Shown: positions 17,686 through 27,587 of the stretch, in pieces
Position numbering within the stretch: the stretch's first letter is position 1
How the letters are laid out: each line of letters begins with the position of its first letter
Assembly (NCBI GenBank): GCA_046347015.1
Contig: JAXMHA010000013.1
Location: forward strand, 13,595-77,594
From: Dokdonella_A sp046347015
Lineage (GTDB): Bacteria > Pseudomonadota > Gammaproteobacteria > Xanthomonadales > Rhodanobacteraceae
Direction of reading: 5' to 3'
DNA length: 64,000 nucleotides
The notes under the pieces: generated by a model
Told to the model about the DNA's origin: nothing
Seen by the model: only the letters and a program-made list of their open reading frames with translations
The model's database searches: none
Position numbers and translations under genes: made by a program

Positions 17686-18677
17686 ACGCGAAGATTCCCG
17701 TCCTGCACCGGGTTCGCGACGACGACCGGCCCGTCAATGGACACGACACGATCCTGGCCGATGCGCTGCACGGACTGGGGCTGCATCCGAAACGGCTGCC
17801 CTCGAAGTATTTCTATGACGCGCGGGGATCCGGACTGTTCGAACGAATCTGCGAACAGCCCGAGTACTACCTGACCCGCGTTGAACGCCGGATCCTGACC
17901 GACCACGTCGACGACATCCGCGCCCGCGTCGGTCCCGGGGCGTGCCTCGTCGAGTACGGCAGCGGCAGCGGCATCAAGACCCGCATCCTGCTGCGCAACC
18001 TCGATGCGCCGGTCGCGTACATGCCGGTCGAAATTGCGCCGGCAGCACTCGGCGCCAGCGTCGCGGCGCTCACACGCGAGTTCCCGGACCTCGAAATCCT
18101 GCCGGTATGCGCGGATTTCACGGCGCCGAAGACACTGCCGCGCCCGTCTCGGCCGCCGCGGAGCACGGTCGTCTTTTTCCCGGGTTCCACGATCGGCAAC
18201 TTCGAGCGCGACGAGGCGCAGCGCCTGCTGGCGCGGATGCGCACCGAGGTGAGCCGTGGCGGCAGCCGCAAGGGCGGCGTGCTGATCGGCGTCGACCTGG
18301 TCAAGGACACCGCGCTGCTCGATGCGGCCTACAACGACGCCGCCGGCGTCACCGCCGCGTTCACGCTCAATTTGCTCGAGCGGCTGAACCGCGAAGCCGG
18401 CGCCGACTTCGAACTCGCGTCGTTCCACCACCGCGCGCGCTACCACGCATTCGCGGAACGCATCGAGACCCACATCGTCAGCGACCGCGAACAGGATGTG
18501 CACGTCGGCGGGCGTACGTTCCACTTCGCCGAAGGGGAGCCGATGCTGGTCGAATACAGTTGCAAGTACACGTTGGCCGGGTTCGCGCGCCTCGCGGCGC
18601 GCGCCGGCCTGGACGTCGAAGCGGTCTGGACCGACGCTTCGCAACTTTTCAGCGTGCAATGGCTGACGGTTGCCTGA
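17682..18677 (+). CDS. egtD: L-histidine N-alpha-methyltransferase
   Basis: A 331-residue SAM-dependent enzyme that trimethylates histidine to hercynine, the first step of ergothioneine synthesis. Visible motifs: SKYFYDARGSGLFE near residue 40, the SAM-binding LVEYGSGSGIKTR, FFPGSTIGNFER, and the His-binding YNDAAGVTAAFTLNLL. It starts with an ATGA overlap with the egtB stop, so the two are translationally coupled. No egtA, egtC or egtE is nearby, so sulfur transfer would need enzymes elsewhere. Confidence 0.95.
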   Translation: MNAKIPVLHRVRDDDRPVNGHDTILADALHGLGLHPKRLPSKYFYDARGSGLFERICEQPEYYLTRVERRILTDHVDDIRARVGPGACLVEYGSGSGIKTRILLRNLDAPVAYMPVEIAPAALGASVAALTREFPDLEILPVCADFTAPKTLPRPSRPPRSTVVFFPGSTIGNFERDEAQRLLARMRTEVSRGGSRKGGVLIGVDLVKDTALLDAAYNDAAGVTAAFTLNLLERLNREAGADFELASFHHRARYHAFAERIETHIVSDREQDVHVGGRTFHFAEGEPMLVEYSCKYTLAGFARLAARAGLDVEAVWTDASQLFSVQWLTVA

Positions 18678-18771
18678 CGCCCGGGGCAGCGAATCGAATG
18701 CTTTTTTTCGAAGCACGGCGACTTTCCGCCGCCGTTGGACAATTCCGCAACATGACCACAAGGAGAATTCG

Positions 18772-19431
18772 ATGAAAATCACGGTTGGTTCCATCAATAC
18801 CCTCGTCGCCGGCGCCATCGCATTGGCGATTCCGGGGCTCGGCATCGCAGCCGGGCCGGAGCACGCCGAATACGTCGCCCACCTGCACGCGATGAACACG
18901 ACGGCAGCCCACGCGAAGACGACGGGCACCGCACAATTCAACATCAGCGGCGACACGCTCACGATCCACGTCTCGGTCCGCGGCGCGCCACCCGACATGG
19001 TGCACTGGCAGCACTTCCACGGCTTCGCGGATGGCAAGGCCGCGACTTGCCCGACGGCGGCCGACGACGCCAACCACGACGGCATCGTCGACCTGATCGA
19101 GACCGGCAAGACCGCGGGCACGACAATGGTGCCTTTCATTGCCGAACCCGCGACCATGGACGTCGCCCACGGCACGTACCCGAAGGCGGACGCGAAGGGC
19201 GACTATGCGTACGAAGCAAAGGTATCGTTGAAGGCGCTCGACGCGGCATTCGACAAGGCGTTCCCCGGCCAGAAACTCGACCTCGACAAACGCGTTGTCT
19301 TCATCCACGGCGTGGCGGCCGACGCGAAGCTGCCAGCGACCGTCGCCTCGCTCGGCACCATCCCGGCGCAGGTGACTTTGCCGATCGCCTGCGGCCAGAT
19401 CGAGCGTGTGCACGCGCGAGCCGCCTACTGA
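18772..19431 (+). CDS. Exported protein resembling Cu/Zn-SOD/CHRD fold
   Basis: A 219-residue protein with a signal peptide (residues 1 to about 26, ending LGIAAG). The sequence around HVSVRGAPPDMVHWQHFHGF has a histidine-rich strand like a superoxide dismutase or CHRD β-sandwich, and DANHDGIVDL resembles an EF-hand-like calcium loop. AAGGAG lies seven bases before the ATG. It is a stand-alone gene downstream of egtD. SOD activity is not claimed, since not all copper ligands can be placed. Confidence 0.7.
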   Translation: MKITVGSINTLVAGAIALAIPGLGIAAGPEHAEYVAHLHAMNTTAAHAKTTGTAQFNISGDTLTIHVSVRGAPPDMVHWQHFHGFADGKAATCPTAADDANHDGIVDLIETGKTAGTTMVPFIAEPATMDVAHGTYPKADAKGDYAYEAKVSLKALDAAFDKAFPGQKLDLDKRVVFIHGVAADAKLPATVASLGTIPAQVTLPIACGQIERVHARAAY

Positions 19432-19499
19432 TACGTCGTTGATCCGCCGACGGGCGGTTTCCAGGCCGCCCGTCACCCCGAGACGCGAAGGAACGCCCG

Positions 19500-20648
19500 A
19501 TGTCGATGTCACGGACGCCAACCGGCAGGGCAGAGCGGCGAGGCATTCCGGCGGCGGCCACCCGCCTCCTCGCGCCTGCGGCATTGGCCACGTTGCTCGC
19601 GGCCTGTACCGCGGCGCCGCCGAAACCCGCGCGACCGCCATCCGAGGTTCGCGCCGAGATCGTCCACCTGCTGCCTTCCGCGGTCCGTGACCGGGAAGGC
19701 TGGGCCCGCGACATCCAGATCGCGTTTTCGGCGCTGCAGATCGATCCCGGCACCGACAACCTCTGCGCGGTGCTTGCGGTCACGGCACAGGAATCGGGCT
19801 TCGCCAGCGACCCCGCCGTTCCCGGCCTCGGCCGTATCGCACGCGCGGAAATCGAACGGCGCGCGGCCCTGCACCACGTGCCGGTGTGGATGCTCGACGC
19901 GGCGCTGCACCTGAAATCACCCGATGGGCACAGCTACGCCGATCGCATCGACGCCGTTCGCACCGAACGCGAGCTGAGCCGGATCTTCGAAGACCTGATC
20001 GGATCGGTTCCCCTCGGCCGCAGGTTGTTCAGCGATGCCAACCCCGTCAAGACCGGTGGCCCGATGCAAGTCAGCGTCACGTTCGCCGAAAGCCATGCCG
20101 AACGCCAACCGTATCCGTACCCGGTCGACGGCTCGATCCGCCACGAGGTGTTCACGCGGCGCGGCGGGCTCTATTTCGGCATCGCGCACCTGCTTGGATA
20201 TCCCGCGCCGTATGACCGCATGCTGTATCGTTTTGCCGACTACAACGCGGGCTTCTACGCCAGTCGCAACGCGGCATTCCAGAACGCCGTCAGTGCCGCG
20301 ACCGGAATTCCGCTCGTCCTCGACGGCGATCTCGTCGATTACCGGCACGATTCGACCGGTGCGACCGAGGCTGCCGTGCTGGCGCTCGGCCCGCGACTCG
20401 ACATGAGCCCGCGCAGGATCCGCGCCGCGCTGGCCGATGGCGAATCCCCGGACTTCGCGCAGTCGAGCCTGTACCGGCGGGTGTTCGCCCTCGCGGAAAC
20501 CGCCACACGCCACCCGCTGCCACGCGCGGTCGTCCCGGACATCGCGCTCGAAAGCCCGAAAATCACGCGCAAGCTGACGACACGCTGGTTTGCGGAGCAT
20601 GTCGACCAGCGCTACCGCACCTGCCTCGCCACCGCAGCGAAGCACTAG
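19500..20648 (+). CDS. DUF1615 family lipoprotein
   Basis: A 382-residue protein with an N-terminal lipobox (LLAACT, lipidated Cys about residue 37), so probably anchored in the outer membrane. The body contains VTAQESGFASDP and PVKTGGPMQVSVTFAE, as in DUF1615 proteins, which have a lysozyme-like look (ESGF near a Gly-rich GGPMQVS segment). A peptidoglycan-related role is inference. The stop codon overlaps the first bases of an inverted-repeat element. Confidence 0.85.
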   Translation: MSMSRTPTGRAERRGIPAAATRLLAPAALATLLAACTAAPPKPARPPSEVRAEIVHLLPSAVRDREGWARDIQIAFSALQIDPGTDNLCAVLAVTAQESGFASDPAVPGLGRIARAEIERRAALHHVPVWMLDAALHLKSPDGHSYADRIDAVRTERELSRIFEDLIGSVPLGRRLFSDANPVKTGGPMQVSVTFAESHAERQPYPYPVDGSIRHEVFTRRGGLYFGIAHLLGYPAPYDRMLYRFADYNAGFYASRNAAFQNAVSAATGIPLVLDGDLVDYRHDSTGATEAAVLALGPRLDMSPRRIRAALADGESPDFAQSSLYRRVFALAETATRHPLPRAVVPDIALESPKITRKLTTRWFAEHVDQRYRTCLATAAKH

Positions 20649-20723
20649 GGATGCTCTGATCAAACCCACGTCTGCCGGCAGACCGACCGGTGACGCCTGC
20701 GCGGGTTTGATCGGAGCATCCCT
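20647..20723. repeat. 77-bp inverted-repeat element, copy 1 (complete)
   Basis: Outer arms AGGGATGCTCTGATCAAACCC and its near-perfect complement enclose about 35 bases with a second small hairpin (TCTGCCGGCAGA). The whole unit can fold as one long stem-loop. It begins on the last two bases of the upstream stop codon and ends 12 bases before the stop of the convergent M14 gene. A second, partial copy is at 49593. No T-run follows, so it is not a standard terminator. Confidence 0.85.
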
Positions 20724-20734
20724 CGCCCACCCGC

Positions 20735-21655
20735 TCAATGGGCGCGTGCATACTCGATCGCGGCACGCACGGCCATCACCTGCGCGGCGTTGCACTGCTC
20801 CGGCGTCGCCCGCGGGCTGTCGGGATACACCTCGGTGGTCGTGCGGTAGCGCGCCGGCGTGATGCTCGTGCACAACCCGAGCTCGCGCAGCGGGTAGCGG
20901 ATGACGCCGGGCGCGAACACCGGCGAGCCGATGATCTCGCCCTTCGCGTCGGCGGGCGCAATGTGCGTGACCGTCGCGACCGCCGCGATGACGGCCTGCT
21001 GGAACTCCGGTTGCGGGTGCTCGGTGTCGTCGACCACGTAGAAGCCATCCGGAATGCCTTCCGGAACGAAGGCTTTCCCGTCGCGGGCGGCCAGTGCCGG
21101 GCGGAACTCGCTCTCGTCCGTGTCGGTGGTTTCGTGCAGGTCGATGTGCAGCAGGATCCGTTCGCGAATCGGCGCGACCAGTTGCATCAGCGCCGCCGAC
21201 TCCGGTGCCGGGCTGTTCGCCCGGAACGAACGGTTCGGGTCGATCGCGAAAGGATTCCAGCGATGGATCCGCTCGTACGCCCACGGACTGACGCACGGCA
21301 CGACGATGAGGTTCTCATGCCCCGCATGTTCGACCCCGTGGCGTTCGACGAACTGCAGTGCCCCATGCACCCCGCTGGTTTCATACCCGTGCACTCCGCC
21401 GGTCACCAGCACGATCGGCCGGTCATCGCGCCATCCGCGGCTGCGGATCGCGTACAGCGGGAAGGTGCCATCGGGCAGATAGTCGAGTTCGCCGAACCGG
21501 TCGACATCGAATCTCGCACGCAAGCGATCGATCGGGCCCAGCACGTCGTCGGCATAACTCCGTTGCCGGCGTTGCCGGGAGCGCCATTGTTTGCGCTCCC
21601 GATCTCCCCACGGCTGGCCGGGTGTGCCGATCGGACGGGCTGCGGCGGTCGTCAT
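20735..21655 (-). CDS. M14-family zinc carboxypeptidase
   Basis: A 306-residue metallopeptidase of the zinc-carboxypeptidase/AstE-like fold. The zinc ligands are visible: HxxE in TGGVHGYETSG and the downstream His in LLHIDLHETTD; PNRSFRANS follows the expected loop. No signal peptide, so probably cytosolic. Subfamily members act on peptides or N-acyl amino acids; substrate here is unknown. Downstream it faces the DUF1615 gene across the repeat element. Confidence 0.88.
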   Translation of the reverse strand: MTTAAARPIGTPGQPWGDRERKQWRSRQRRQRSYADDVLGPIDRLRARFDVDRFGELDYLPDGTFPLYAIRSRGWRDDRPIVLVTGGVHGYETSGVHGALQFVERHGVEHAGHENLIVVPCVSPWAYERIHRWNPFAIDPNRSFRANSPAPESAALMQLVAPIRERILLHIDLHETTDTDESEFRPALAARDGKAFVPEGIPDGFYVVDDTEHPQPEFQQAVIAAVATVTHIAPADAKGEIIGSPVFAPGVIRYPLRELGLCTSITPARYRTTTEVYPDSPRATPEQCNAAQVMAVRAAIEYARAH

Positions 21656-21804
21656 TGGTCAGGTGCCGTGGAAAAACGACTTCGCACTCTAGCACCGCGA
21701 CTTTCGCGGCGGATCCGCGGGCCAATCGCCGGCGGGACACTTCCGGCGCGGCCACCGCCGTGAGAAAGTCGCGCCCGGTCGGAGAGGAAACCCGGGGAGA
21801 CGCC

Positions 21805-22599
21805 ATGGCGGCAAAGCGACTGGTCGCGCGCCTGCGCGAGCACGACTGGCTGGCCGCGTTCATCGAGCTGGTGATCGTCGTCGCCGGCATCCTGATTGCG
21901 CTGCAGGTCAGCAACTGGAACCAGGAACGCGTCGACCACGCGCGTGCGAACCGCTACTACGCGCGGTTGCATGCCGATTTGATGCTCGACGCCGCGACCA
22001 TCGACAACGCGATTACCTTCTGGACGCAGGTGACGAAGTTCGGCGAGCAGGCGATGGCGTTCAGTGAACACGGGACGCTCGTGGAAGGCTCGGGCTGGAA
22101 GACACTGCTGGCTTTCTATCAAGCCAGCCAGATTTATCCGTTCGAGTTGGCCGACACGACGTTCGTCGAGATGCGCTCCAGCAGCGACCTCTCGCTGATT
22201 GCCGACGAAGGGCTGCGCGAGCGCCTCGCCGACTATTACCGCCTCACCGGGAACGAAATGCGCAATGACATCCTGCGCCACAACCCGGCCTACCGGCTGC
22301 AGATCCGCGGACTGACGCCGTGGCATGTGCAGCAGTACGTCTGGGAGCACTGTTTTCGCCAGGGCGAAGGCGCGCAGCAGGCCTTGGTCGACTGCGCATC
22401 GCCGATCAGCAACGACGATGCGGCTGCAATCCTGGAATCCTTCCGGCGCGATCCGACCCTGTTGCCGAACCTGCGCACCTGGATGTCACAGCTGCAAGTC
22501 AGCACCATCATCGTCGCCAATACGCGACGCGAGACCGTCGCACTGGAGGCGGCGGTCCAGAATGCCCGTCGTGACACGCCCGCGCTTTCGGGACCCTGA
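21805..22599 (+). CDS. DUF6090-like single-TM membrane protein
   Basis: A 264-residue protein with one membrane anchor near the N-terminus (FIELVIVVAGILIALQVSNW, residues 19-38). The motif IxLxIVxxGILIALQVxNWN is the hallmark of the DUF6090 family. The remaining 220 residues are soluble and mostly helical, probably periplasmic. Function unknown. GGGGAGA lies 6 bases before the ATG. Confidence 0.75.
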   Translation: MAAKRLVARLREHDWLAAFIELVIVVAGILIALQVSNWNQERVDHARANRYYARLHADLMLDAATIDNAITFWTQVTKFGEQAMAFSEHGTLVEGSGWKTLLAFYQASQIYPFELADTTFVEMRSSSDLSLIADEGLRERLADYYRLTGNEMRNDILRHNPAYRLQIRGLTPWHVQQYVWEHCFRQGEGAQQALVDCASPISNDDAAAILESFRRDPTLLPNLRTWMSQLQVSTIIVANTRRETVALEAAVQNARRDTPALSGP

Positions 22600-22693
22600 T
22601 CGCACGTTTTGCGAGTTGCCCCGCCGCGCGCAAGAATGGCCTCCCCTGCTCCCCAGGCGGGAGTGGCACTTTCCACCCCGAGGAACCTCCGGC

Positions 22694-25600
22694 ATGTTCG
22701 CGAAACGATTCGCCGCCATTGTCCTTGCGCTGTCATCAACGGCCGCACTCGCGCAAGGCGACGGCCCCGCCGGCGCGATGCACTGGCGCCTGCTCGGGCC
22801 ATTCCGCGCGGGCTGGGGCACGATCGCGGCGGGGATACCGGACCAGCCGAACACGTTCTATTTCGGCGCCGCGGGTGGCGGCGTCTGGAAAACAGTCGAC
22901 GCCGGTGCGACGTGGCATTCGCTGGGCGACCATTTGCCCGCCGCGGCAGTGGGAGGGCTCGCGATCGCGCCGTCGGATCCGAACGTGATCTATGTCGGCA
23001 CCGGGCAAGTGGCGCCGCGCTACGACGTACAGGCAGGCAACGGCGTATTCAAATCCACCGACGGTGGCAAGACCTGGACTTATACGGGGCTCGAAGCGAC
23101 GCGCCACATCGGCGCGATCCTCGTCGATCCGCGGGATGCGGACACGGTGCTGGTCGGCGCGCTCGGCCACTACTTCGGCCCGAACCCCGAACGTGGCGTG
23201 TTTCGTTCGACCGATGGCGGCAAGACCTGGACGCGCACACTGTTCGTGAACGACGACACCGGCGTCGTGGATCTTGCCCGGGATCCGGCCAATCCGGACA
23301 TCGTCTACGCCGCGGCATGGCAGATGCGCAACTACCCGTGGTTGTCGTATTTCCAGCCGAACGCCGGGCCGGGCAGCGCGATCTACCAATCGGTCGATGG
23401 CGGCGCCAGTTGGAAACGCCTTTCCGGTCACGGTTGGCCGGACGCGACACTCGGCCGCATCGGACTCGCCACCGCCAGCGGCGGGCGCGTCTACGCGGTG
23501 GTCAACGCGGCACCGAACAGCGGCAACGTGCCGCATGCGGCGTCGCGGGACGAAGGCGGCCTCTACCGTTCCGACGACGGCGGCGCGAGCTGGCAACGCG
23601 TGAGCAGCGAGGGTTGGCTCGAGAACGATTACTTCTGCCGCATCGCGGTCGATCCGTCGAACCGCAATCGCGTGTTCTCCGCGGGCCAGTCGATCCGTGT
23701 TTCGGACGATGGCGGCAAGACGTGGCAAATCATGAAGGGCGCGCCGGGTGGTGACGACTATCACTTCATCTGGATCAATCCGAAGCACCCGGACCACATC
23801 ATCACCGCGAGCGACCAGGGCACCGTGGTGAGCGTCGATGCTGGCGCGCACTGGAGCGACTGGTACAACCAGCCGACCGGGCAGTTCTACCACCTCGCCG
23901 CCGACAACCGGTTCCCGTACTGGGTGTACTCCGGGCAACAGGATTCGGGCACGGTCGGCATCGCCAGCCGCAGCGATTACGGCGTGCTGAGCTTCCGCGA
24001 CTGGCATCCGGTCGGTGGCGACGAGCGCGACTACGACGTGCCCGATCCGCAGGATGCGAACATCGTCTATGGCTCGGGCCTCGGCGGACGGCTGTCGCGC
24101 TGGAACGCGCGTACCGGCGAAGTGCAGAACATCTCGCCGTGGCCGGTGATGAGCTACGGCGTGCGGCCGACGACGGTGAAGTACCGCTACACCTGGATCA
24201 CGCCGATCGCGGTGTCGCAGATCGCGCCGTATCCGCTGTACCAGGGCGCGCAGGTACTGTTCCGTTCGCTCGACAAGGGTGCGACGTGGCAAACCATCAG
24301 CCGCGACTTGTCCGCGAAGAATCCGCACGCCAGGGATTGCGCCGGCAACCTCGCACCCGCAAAGGCACGCGAGTGCGGTTATGGCGTGATCTTCTCGATT
24401 GCATTGTCGCCGCGCGACAACGACGAAATCTGGGTCGGCACCGACGACGGCACGATCCAGCGCACGCGGGATGGCGGCAAGACCTGGAAGAACGTCACGC
24501 CAAGGCTCGTTCCGGCGTGGGGCAAGGTTGCGAGCGTGGACATCAGCGCCGCGAGCAAGGACACGGTGTACGCCGCAATCGACAACCACCGCCAGGATGA
24601 TTTCTCGCCGCGCGTGCTGCGCACCCACGACGGCGGCGAGAATTGGACCGACATCGGCGCCGGCTTGCCGAAGGGGCATTTCGTCGACGTGGTGCGTTCC
24701 GATCCCGTCACGCCGGGTTTGCTGTATGCCGGCACCGATGCCGGTGTGTTCGTGTCGTACGACGACGGCACACGCTGGCAATCGCTGCAACTCGACCTGC
24801 CGACGGCGTGGGTGCGCGACTTGCTCGTGCACGACGGCGACCTGATCGCCGCGACGCAAGGCCGCGCGATCTGGGTGCTGGACGACCTGGCGCCGCTGCG
24901 CCAGCACGCAAAGCTGCAGGCGAACGCGGATGTCCTGTTCGATCCGGCAACGGTCGTGCGCGTGCGCGGCAGCCAGAACAAGGACACGCCGCCACCCGCC
25001 GACACGCCGCTCGGCGAGAATCCGCCGGACGGAGCCATCATCGATTACCGGCTGGCGTCGAATGCGAAAGCCGTCGCGCTGGAGATCCGCGACAGCCACG
25101 GCAACGTCGTGCGTCGTTTCGCCAGCGACATGCCGGAAACGCTTCCCCACGCCGAGCGGTATTTTGCGAAAGCGTGGACGCAGCCACCGCCGCAACTTTC
25201 GGCCAAGGCTGGCGCGCATCGCTTCGTGTGGAACCTGCGCCTGCCGCGTCCGCGTGCGGTGCATTACGACTATGGCATCAATGCCGTGTTCCGCGACGGT
25301 ACGCCGATCGTGCCGCAAGGCATGCTGGCGGCGCCCGGCGAATACACCGTGGCGCTGATCGTCGACGGCAAGACGCTGACCGCGCCATTGAAGATCGTGC
25401 CCGACCCGCGCGTGCCGTTCGACGCCAAGGCACTGGACGCGGCACTGGCCTTCGGCAAGGACATCGACCAGGCACTCGACAAGGGATACGTTGCCTACGC
25501 ACAGATGCACGATGTCGCGGGGCAGCTCGATTCGATCGGCAAGCCCCCGCTGCCGGGGACACTGCAATCGGCGATTTCCCGCTACCACAAGGCCGTCGAA

Positions 25601-25900
25601 GTGCTGCAATCGGGCGGTAGCGACGCTGGCGAAGACCTCGGCGCCATCGGCGGCGGATTGTCCGCCGTGGCGACGGATGTCGAGGGCAGCGACGCCGCGC
25701 CGACCCAGCCTCAGCTCGAAGTGGTCGCCGAGCTCGATGCCCGGCTCACGCGCGCGCTGGCCACGTGGGACCGCATCCAGCACGCCGAACTGGCGGCCTT
25801 GAATGCCGCGCTGGAAAGTGCCGGCAAGGCCACCCTCACCGTCCCGGCTTCCGACGCGGTCCATCTGGAACATGCCACCGAGTCGAAGGACCTGCCTTGA
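22694..25900 (+). CDS. Secreted sortilin/VPS10-type beta-propeller protein
   Basis: A 1,068-residue exported protein (signal peptide about 1-20, ...STAALAQG). Asp-box (BNR) motifs S-x-D-x-G-x-T-W recur: FKSTDGGKTW, FRSTDGGKTW, YRSDDGGASW, RVSDDGGKTW, RTRDGGKTW, RTHDGGENW. They form one large or two smaller β-propellers across about residues 30-760. A C-terminal region of β-sandwich then helical character follows (about 800-1068). Such proteins are annotated as glycosyl hydrolase or VPS10-domain proteins; no sialidase catalytic set is evident, so enzyme activity is not assumed. Confidence 0.88.
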   Translation: MFAKRFAAIVLALSSTAALAQGDGPAGAMHWRLLGPFRAGWGTIAAGIPDQPNTFYFGAAGGGVWKTVDAGATWHSLGDHLPAAAVGGLAIAPSDPNVIYVGTGQVAPRYDVQAGNGVFKSTDGGKTWTYTGLEATRHIGAILVDPRDADTVLVGALGHYFGPNPERGVFRSTDGGKTWTRTLFVNDDTGVVDLARDPANPDIVYAAAWQMRNYPWLSYFQPNAGPGSAIYQSVDGGASWKRLSGHGWPDATLGRIGLATASGGRVYAVVNAAPNSGNVPHAASRDEGGLYRSDDGGASWQRVSSEGWLENDYFCRIAVDPSNRNRVFSAGQSIRVSDDGGKTWQIMKGAPGGDDYHFIWINPKHPDHIITASDQGTVVSVDAGAHWSDWYNQPTGQFYHLAADNRFPYWVYSGQQDSGTVGIASRSDYGVLSFRDWHPVGGDERDYDVPDPQDANIVYGSGLGGRLSRWNARTGEVQNISPWPVMSYGVRPTTVKYRYTWITPIAVSQIAPYPLYQGAQVLFRSLDKGATWQTISRDLSAKNPHARDCAGNLAPAKARECGYGVIFSIALSPRDNDEIWVGTDDGTIQRTRDGGKTWKNVTPRLVPAWGKVASVDISAASKDTVYAAIDNHRQDDFSPRVLRTHDGGENWTDIGAGLPKGHFVDVVRSDPVTPGLLYAGTDAGVFVSYDDGTRWQSLQLDLPTAWVRDLLVHDGDLIAATQGRAIWVLDDLAPLRQHAKLQANADVLFDPATVVRVRGSQNKDTPPPADTPLGENPPDGAIIDYRLASNAKAVALEIRDSHGNVVRRFASDMPETLPHAERYFAKAWTQPPPQLSAKAGAHRFVWNLRLPRPRAVHYDYGINAVFRDGTPIVPQGMLAAPGEYTVALIVDGKTLTAPLKIVPDPRVPFDAKALDAALAFGKDIDQALDKGYVAYAQMHDVAGQLDSIGKPPLPGTLQSAISRYHKAVEVLQSGGSDAGEDLGAIGGGLSAVATDVEGSDAAPTQPQLEVVAELDARLTRALATWDRIQHAELAALNAALESAGKATLTVPASDAVHLEHATESKDLP

Positions 25901-26016
25901 CTCGAAGCGGCAGCCAATGGAGTGCCCCGTCCGAGCGCAGACAGATTCCGATTCGAACCCGCAACGTTCACGGCTCAGCCGCCACCGCGTCCGGCCGGGT
26001 CGCACGCTGCTGCGCA

Positions 26017-26733
26017 ATGGTGGTGATGCTCACATCGGGATTGGCTCCGGACACGCAGGCCGCGAACCCGGGCTACGATCGGCCGGGACTCGGATTCTCG
26101 CCCGCAGTGCTGCAGATCGGCGATGTCACCTGGGAACAGGGGTTGCCGGACTGGAGCGAAACCGATGGCGCTTCGTTTTACACCGCCGACTCGGTGTTGC
26201 GGATTGGCGTCGGCGGCGCGTTCGAGCTGCAACTCGGTACTTCGTACGACCGTCTTTCGGCTGCGGTCGGATCCGCGAGCGGGCGTGGCAGCAGCAGCCT
26301 CGGCGTGAAGTTCGCATTGCCGGCTTCCGGGGATCTCGGTTGGGGTCTGCTGGGTACGGTGACGTTCACCGACGGCGCGCGTGCATTCCGGGCCGACGAT
26401 CCCCAGTACCAGGTGGGTGCCGTCGTCAACCTCGCGGTGAACCCTCGCGACGCAGTCGGCGCCTACTTCGAAGCCGACCGGACCGGCGGGAACACCGGCG
26501 GCCTCGTGGCACTGAACGCCAGCCGCGCGCTCAGTGACAAGTTCGACGCGTATGTCGAAGTGGCTTGGCAACACGTGGCCGATGCCGGCAACGGCAACAT
26601 GGCTGGCGCCGGCATCGCGTGGCTGGTCACTCCCCGCGTGCAGCTCGACGGGAGCTTCCGCCACCGCATCGACGGTGCAGCCGACACGTGGCAAGCCGGC
26701 CTTGGCGTGTCGGTCTGGTTCGGCACGCGATGA
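26017..26733 (+). CDS. Outer-membrane-like transporter family protein (Phenol_MetA_deg type)
   Basis: About 238 residues. After a short hydrophobic leader (MVVMLTSGLAPDTQAA) the sequence alternates hydrophobic and polar residues in β-strands (FELQLGTSYDRLSAAV, GLLGTVTFTDG, WQAGLGVSVWFGTR). It ends in an aromatic residue-containing strand, as outer-membrane β-barrels do. GSSSLGVKFALP and TPRVQLDGSF match the transporter family often called phenol/MetA-degradation-like. The start is uncertain because no ribosome-binding site precedes 26017; the signal peptide may begin further upstream. Confidence 0.7.
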   Translation: MVVMLTSGLAPDTQAANPGYDRPGLGFSPAVLQIGDVTWEQGLPDWSETDGASFYTADSVLRIGVGGAFELQLGTSYDRLSAAVGSASGRGSSSLGVKFALPASGDLGWGLLGTVTFTDGARAFRADDPQYQVGAVVNLAVNPRDAVGAYFEADRTGGNTGGLVALNASRALSDKFDAYVEVAWQHVADAGNGNMAGAGIAWLVTPRVQLDGSFRHRIDGAADTWQAGLGVSVWFGTR

Positions 26734-26860
26734 GCCGCCGGAGCCGAGCGATCGCGCAGCACCTTGGCCTGCACGTACGCGCCGCGCACCAGCGCCGCAT
26801 GATTGACTGGCGGAAATCCGCCTCCATCTTCAAGACAGTGCCCGCAACACGGGAATCCCG

Positions 26861-27529
26861 ATGACTTCGCCGGCTCGCCTGCGCATCGACTTCGTCTCCG
26901 ACGTCGCCTGCCCGTGGTGTGCGATCGGGCTTGCCGGCCTGCGGCAGGCACTGGCACGGCTCGAGGATCGCGTGGACGCGGAGATCCATCTGCAGCCGTT
27001 CGAGCTCAACCCGAACCTTCCGTCCGAGGGCGAGGACGCCGACGAGCACCTGATGCGCAAGTACGGCATCGGCGAGGCGCAGCTCGCGGCCAACCGCAAG
27101 GCCATCCGTGAGCGCGCCGCCGCGCTCGGGGTTGCCATCAACACCGGACCGGGCAGCCGGGTTCGGAACACCTTCGATGCGCATCGATTGCTGCATTGGG
27201 CCGACATGCGGGATGCCGCCAAGGCGCTGGACCTGAAGCAGGCCTTGTTTCGCGCCTATTTCACCGACGGCCTGAACGTTGCCGATCGCGAGACCCTGGT
27301 ACGCCTTGCGGAAGCTGCCGGCCTCGACGCAGCCGAGGCGCGCCGCGTGCTGGACCGTGGCGAGTTCGCCGATGACGTGCGCGCACAGGAACGCCACTGG
27401 CAGCAGGCTGGTATCCACGCGGTGCCGGCGACGATCGTCGACGGGACCTGGTTGATTTCCGGCGGCCAGCCGCCCGAGGCTTTCGAGCATGCATTGCGGG
27501 AGATCGCAACCAGGCGTTCCCCCGCATGA
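26861..27529 (+). CDS. DsbA-family oxidoreductase (FrnE-like)
   Basis: A 222-residue thioredoxin-fold protein with the active site CPWC (DFVSDVACPWCAIG, residues about 10-23) and an inserted helical domain. The cis-proline loop is HAVPATIVDG. There is no signal peptide, which fits cytosolic FrnE-like thiol oxidoreductases rather than periplasmic DsbA. AYFTDGLNVAD is typical of the family. Partner and substrate are unknown. Confidence 0.93.
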   Translation: MTSPARLRIDFVSDVACPWCAIGLAGLRQALARLEDRVDAEIHLQPFELNPNLPSEGEDADEHLMRKYGIGEAQLAANRKAIRERAAALGVAINTGPGSRVRNTFDAHRLLHWADMRDAAKALDLKQALFRAYFTDGLNVADRETLVRLAEAAGLDAAEARRVLDRGEFADDVRAQERHWQQAGIHAVPATIVDGTWLISGGQPPEAFEHALREIATRRSPA

Positions 27530-27587
27530 GCCATGCCGTGCCCGAATCGCGTCGGCATGGAGACAACCCGATCGGGAGGACGACCCG

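Noticed and set aside
22736..26017. Long open frame (over 1,000 codons) antisense to the sortilin-like gene
   Set aside because: It is Arg/His/Ala/Val-rich with no family pattern and lies wholly opposite a well-supported gene; high GC keeps the antisense frame open.
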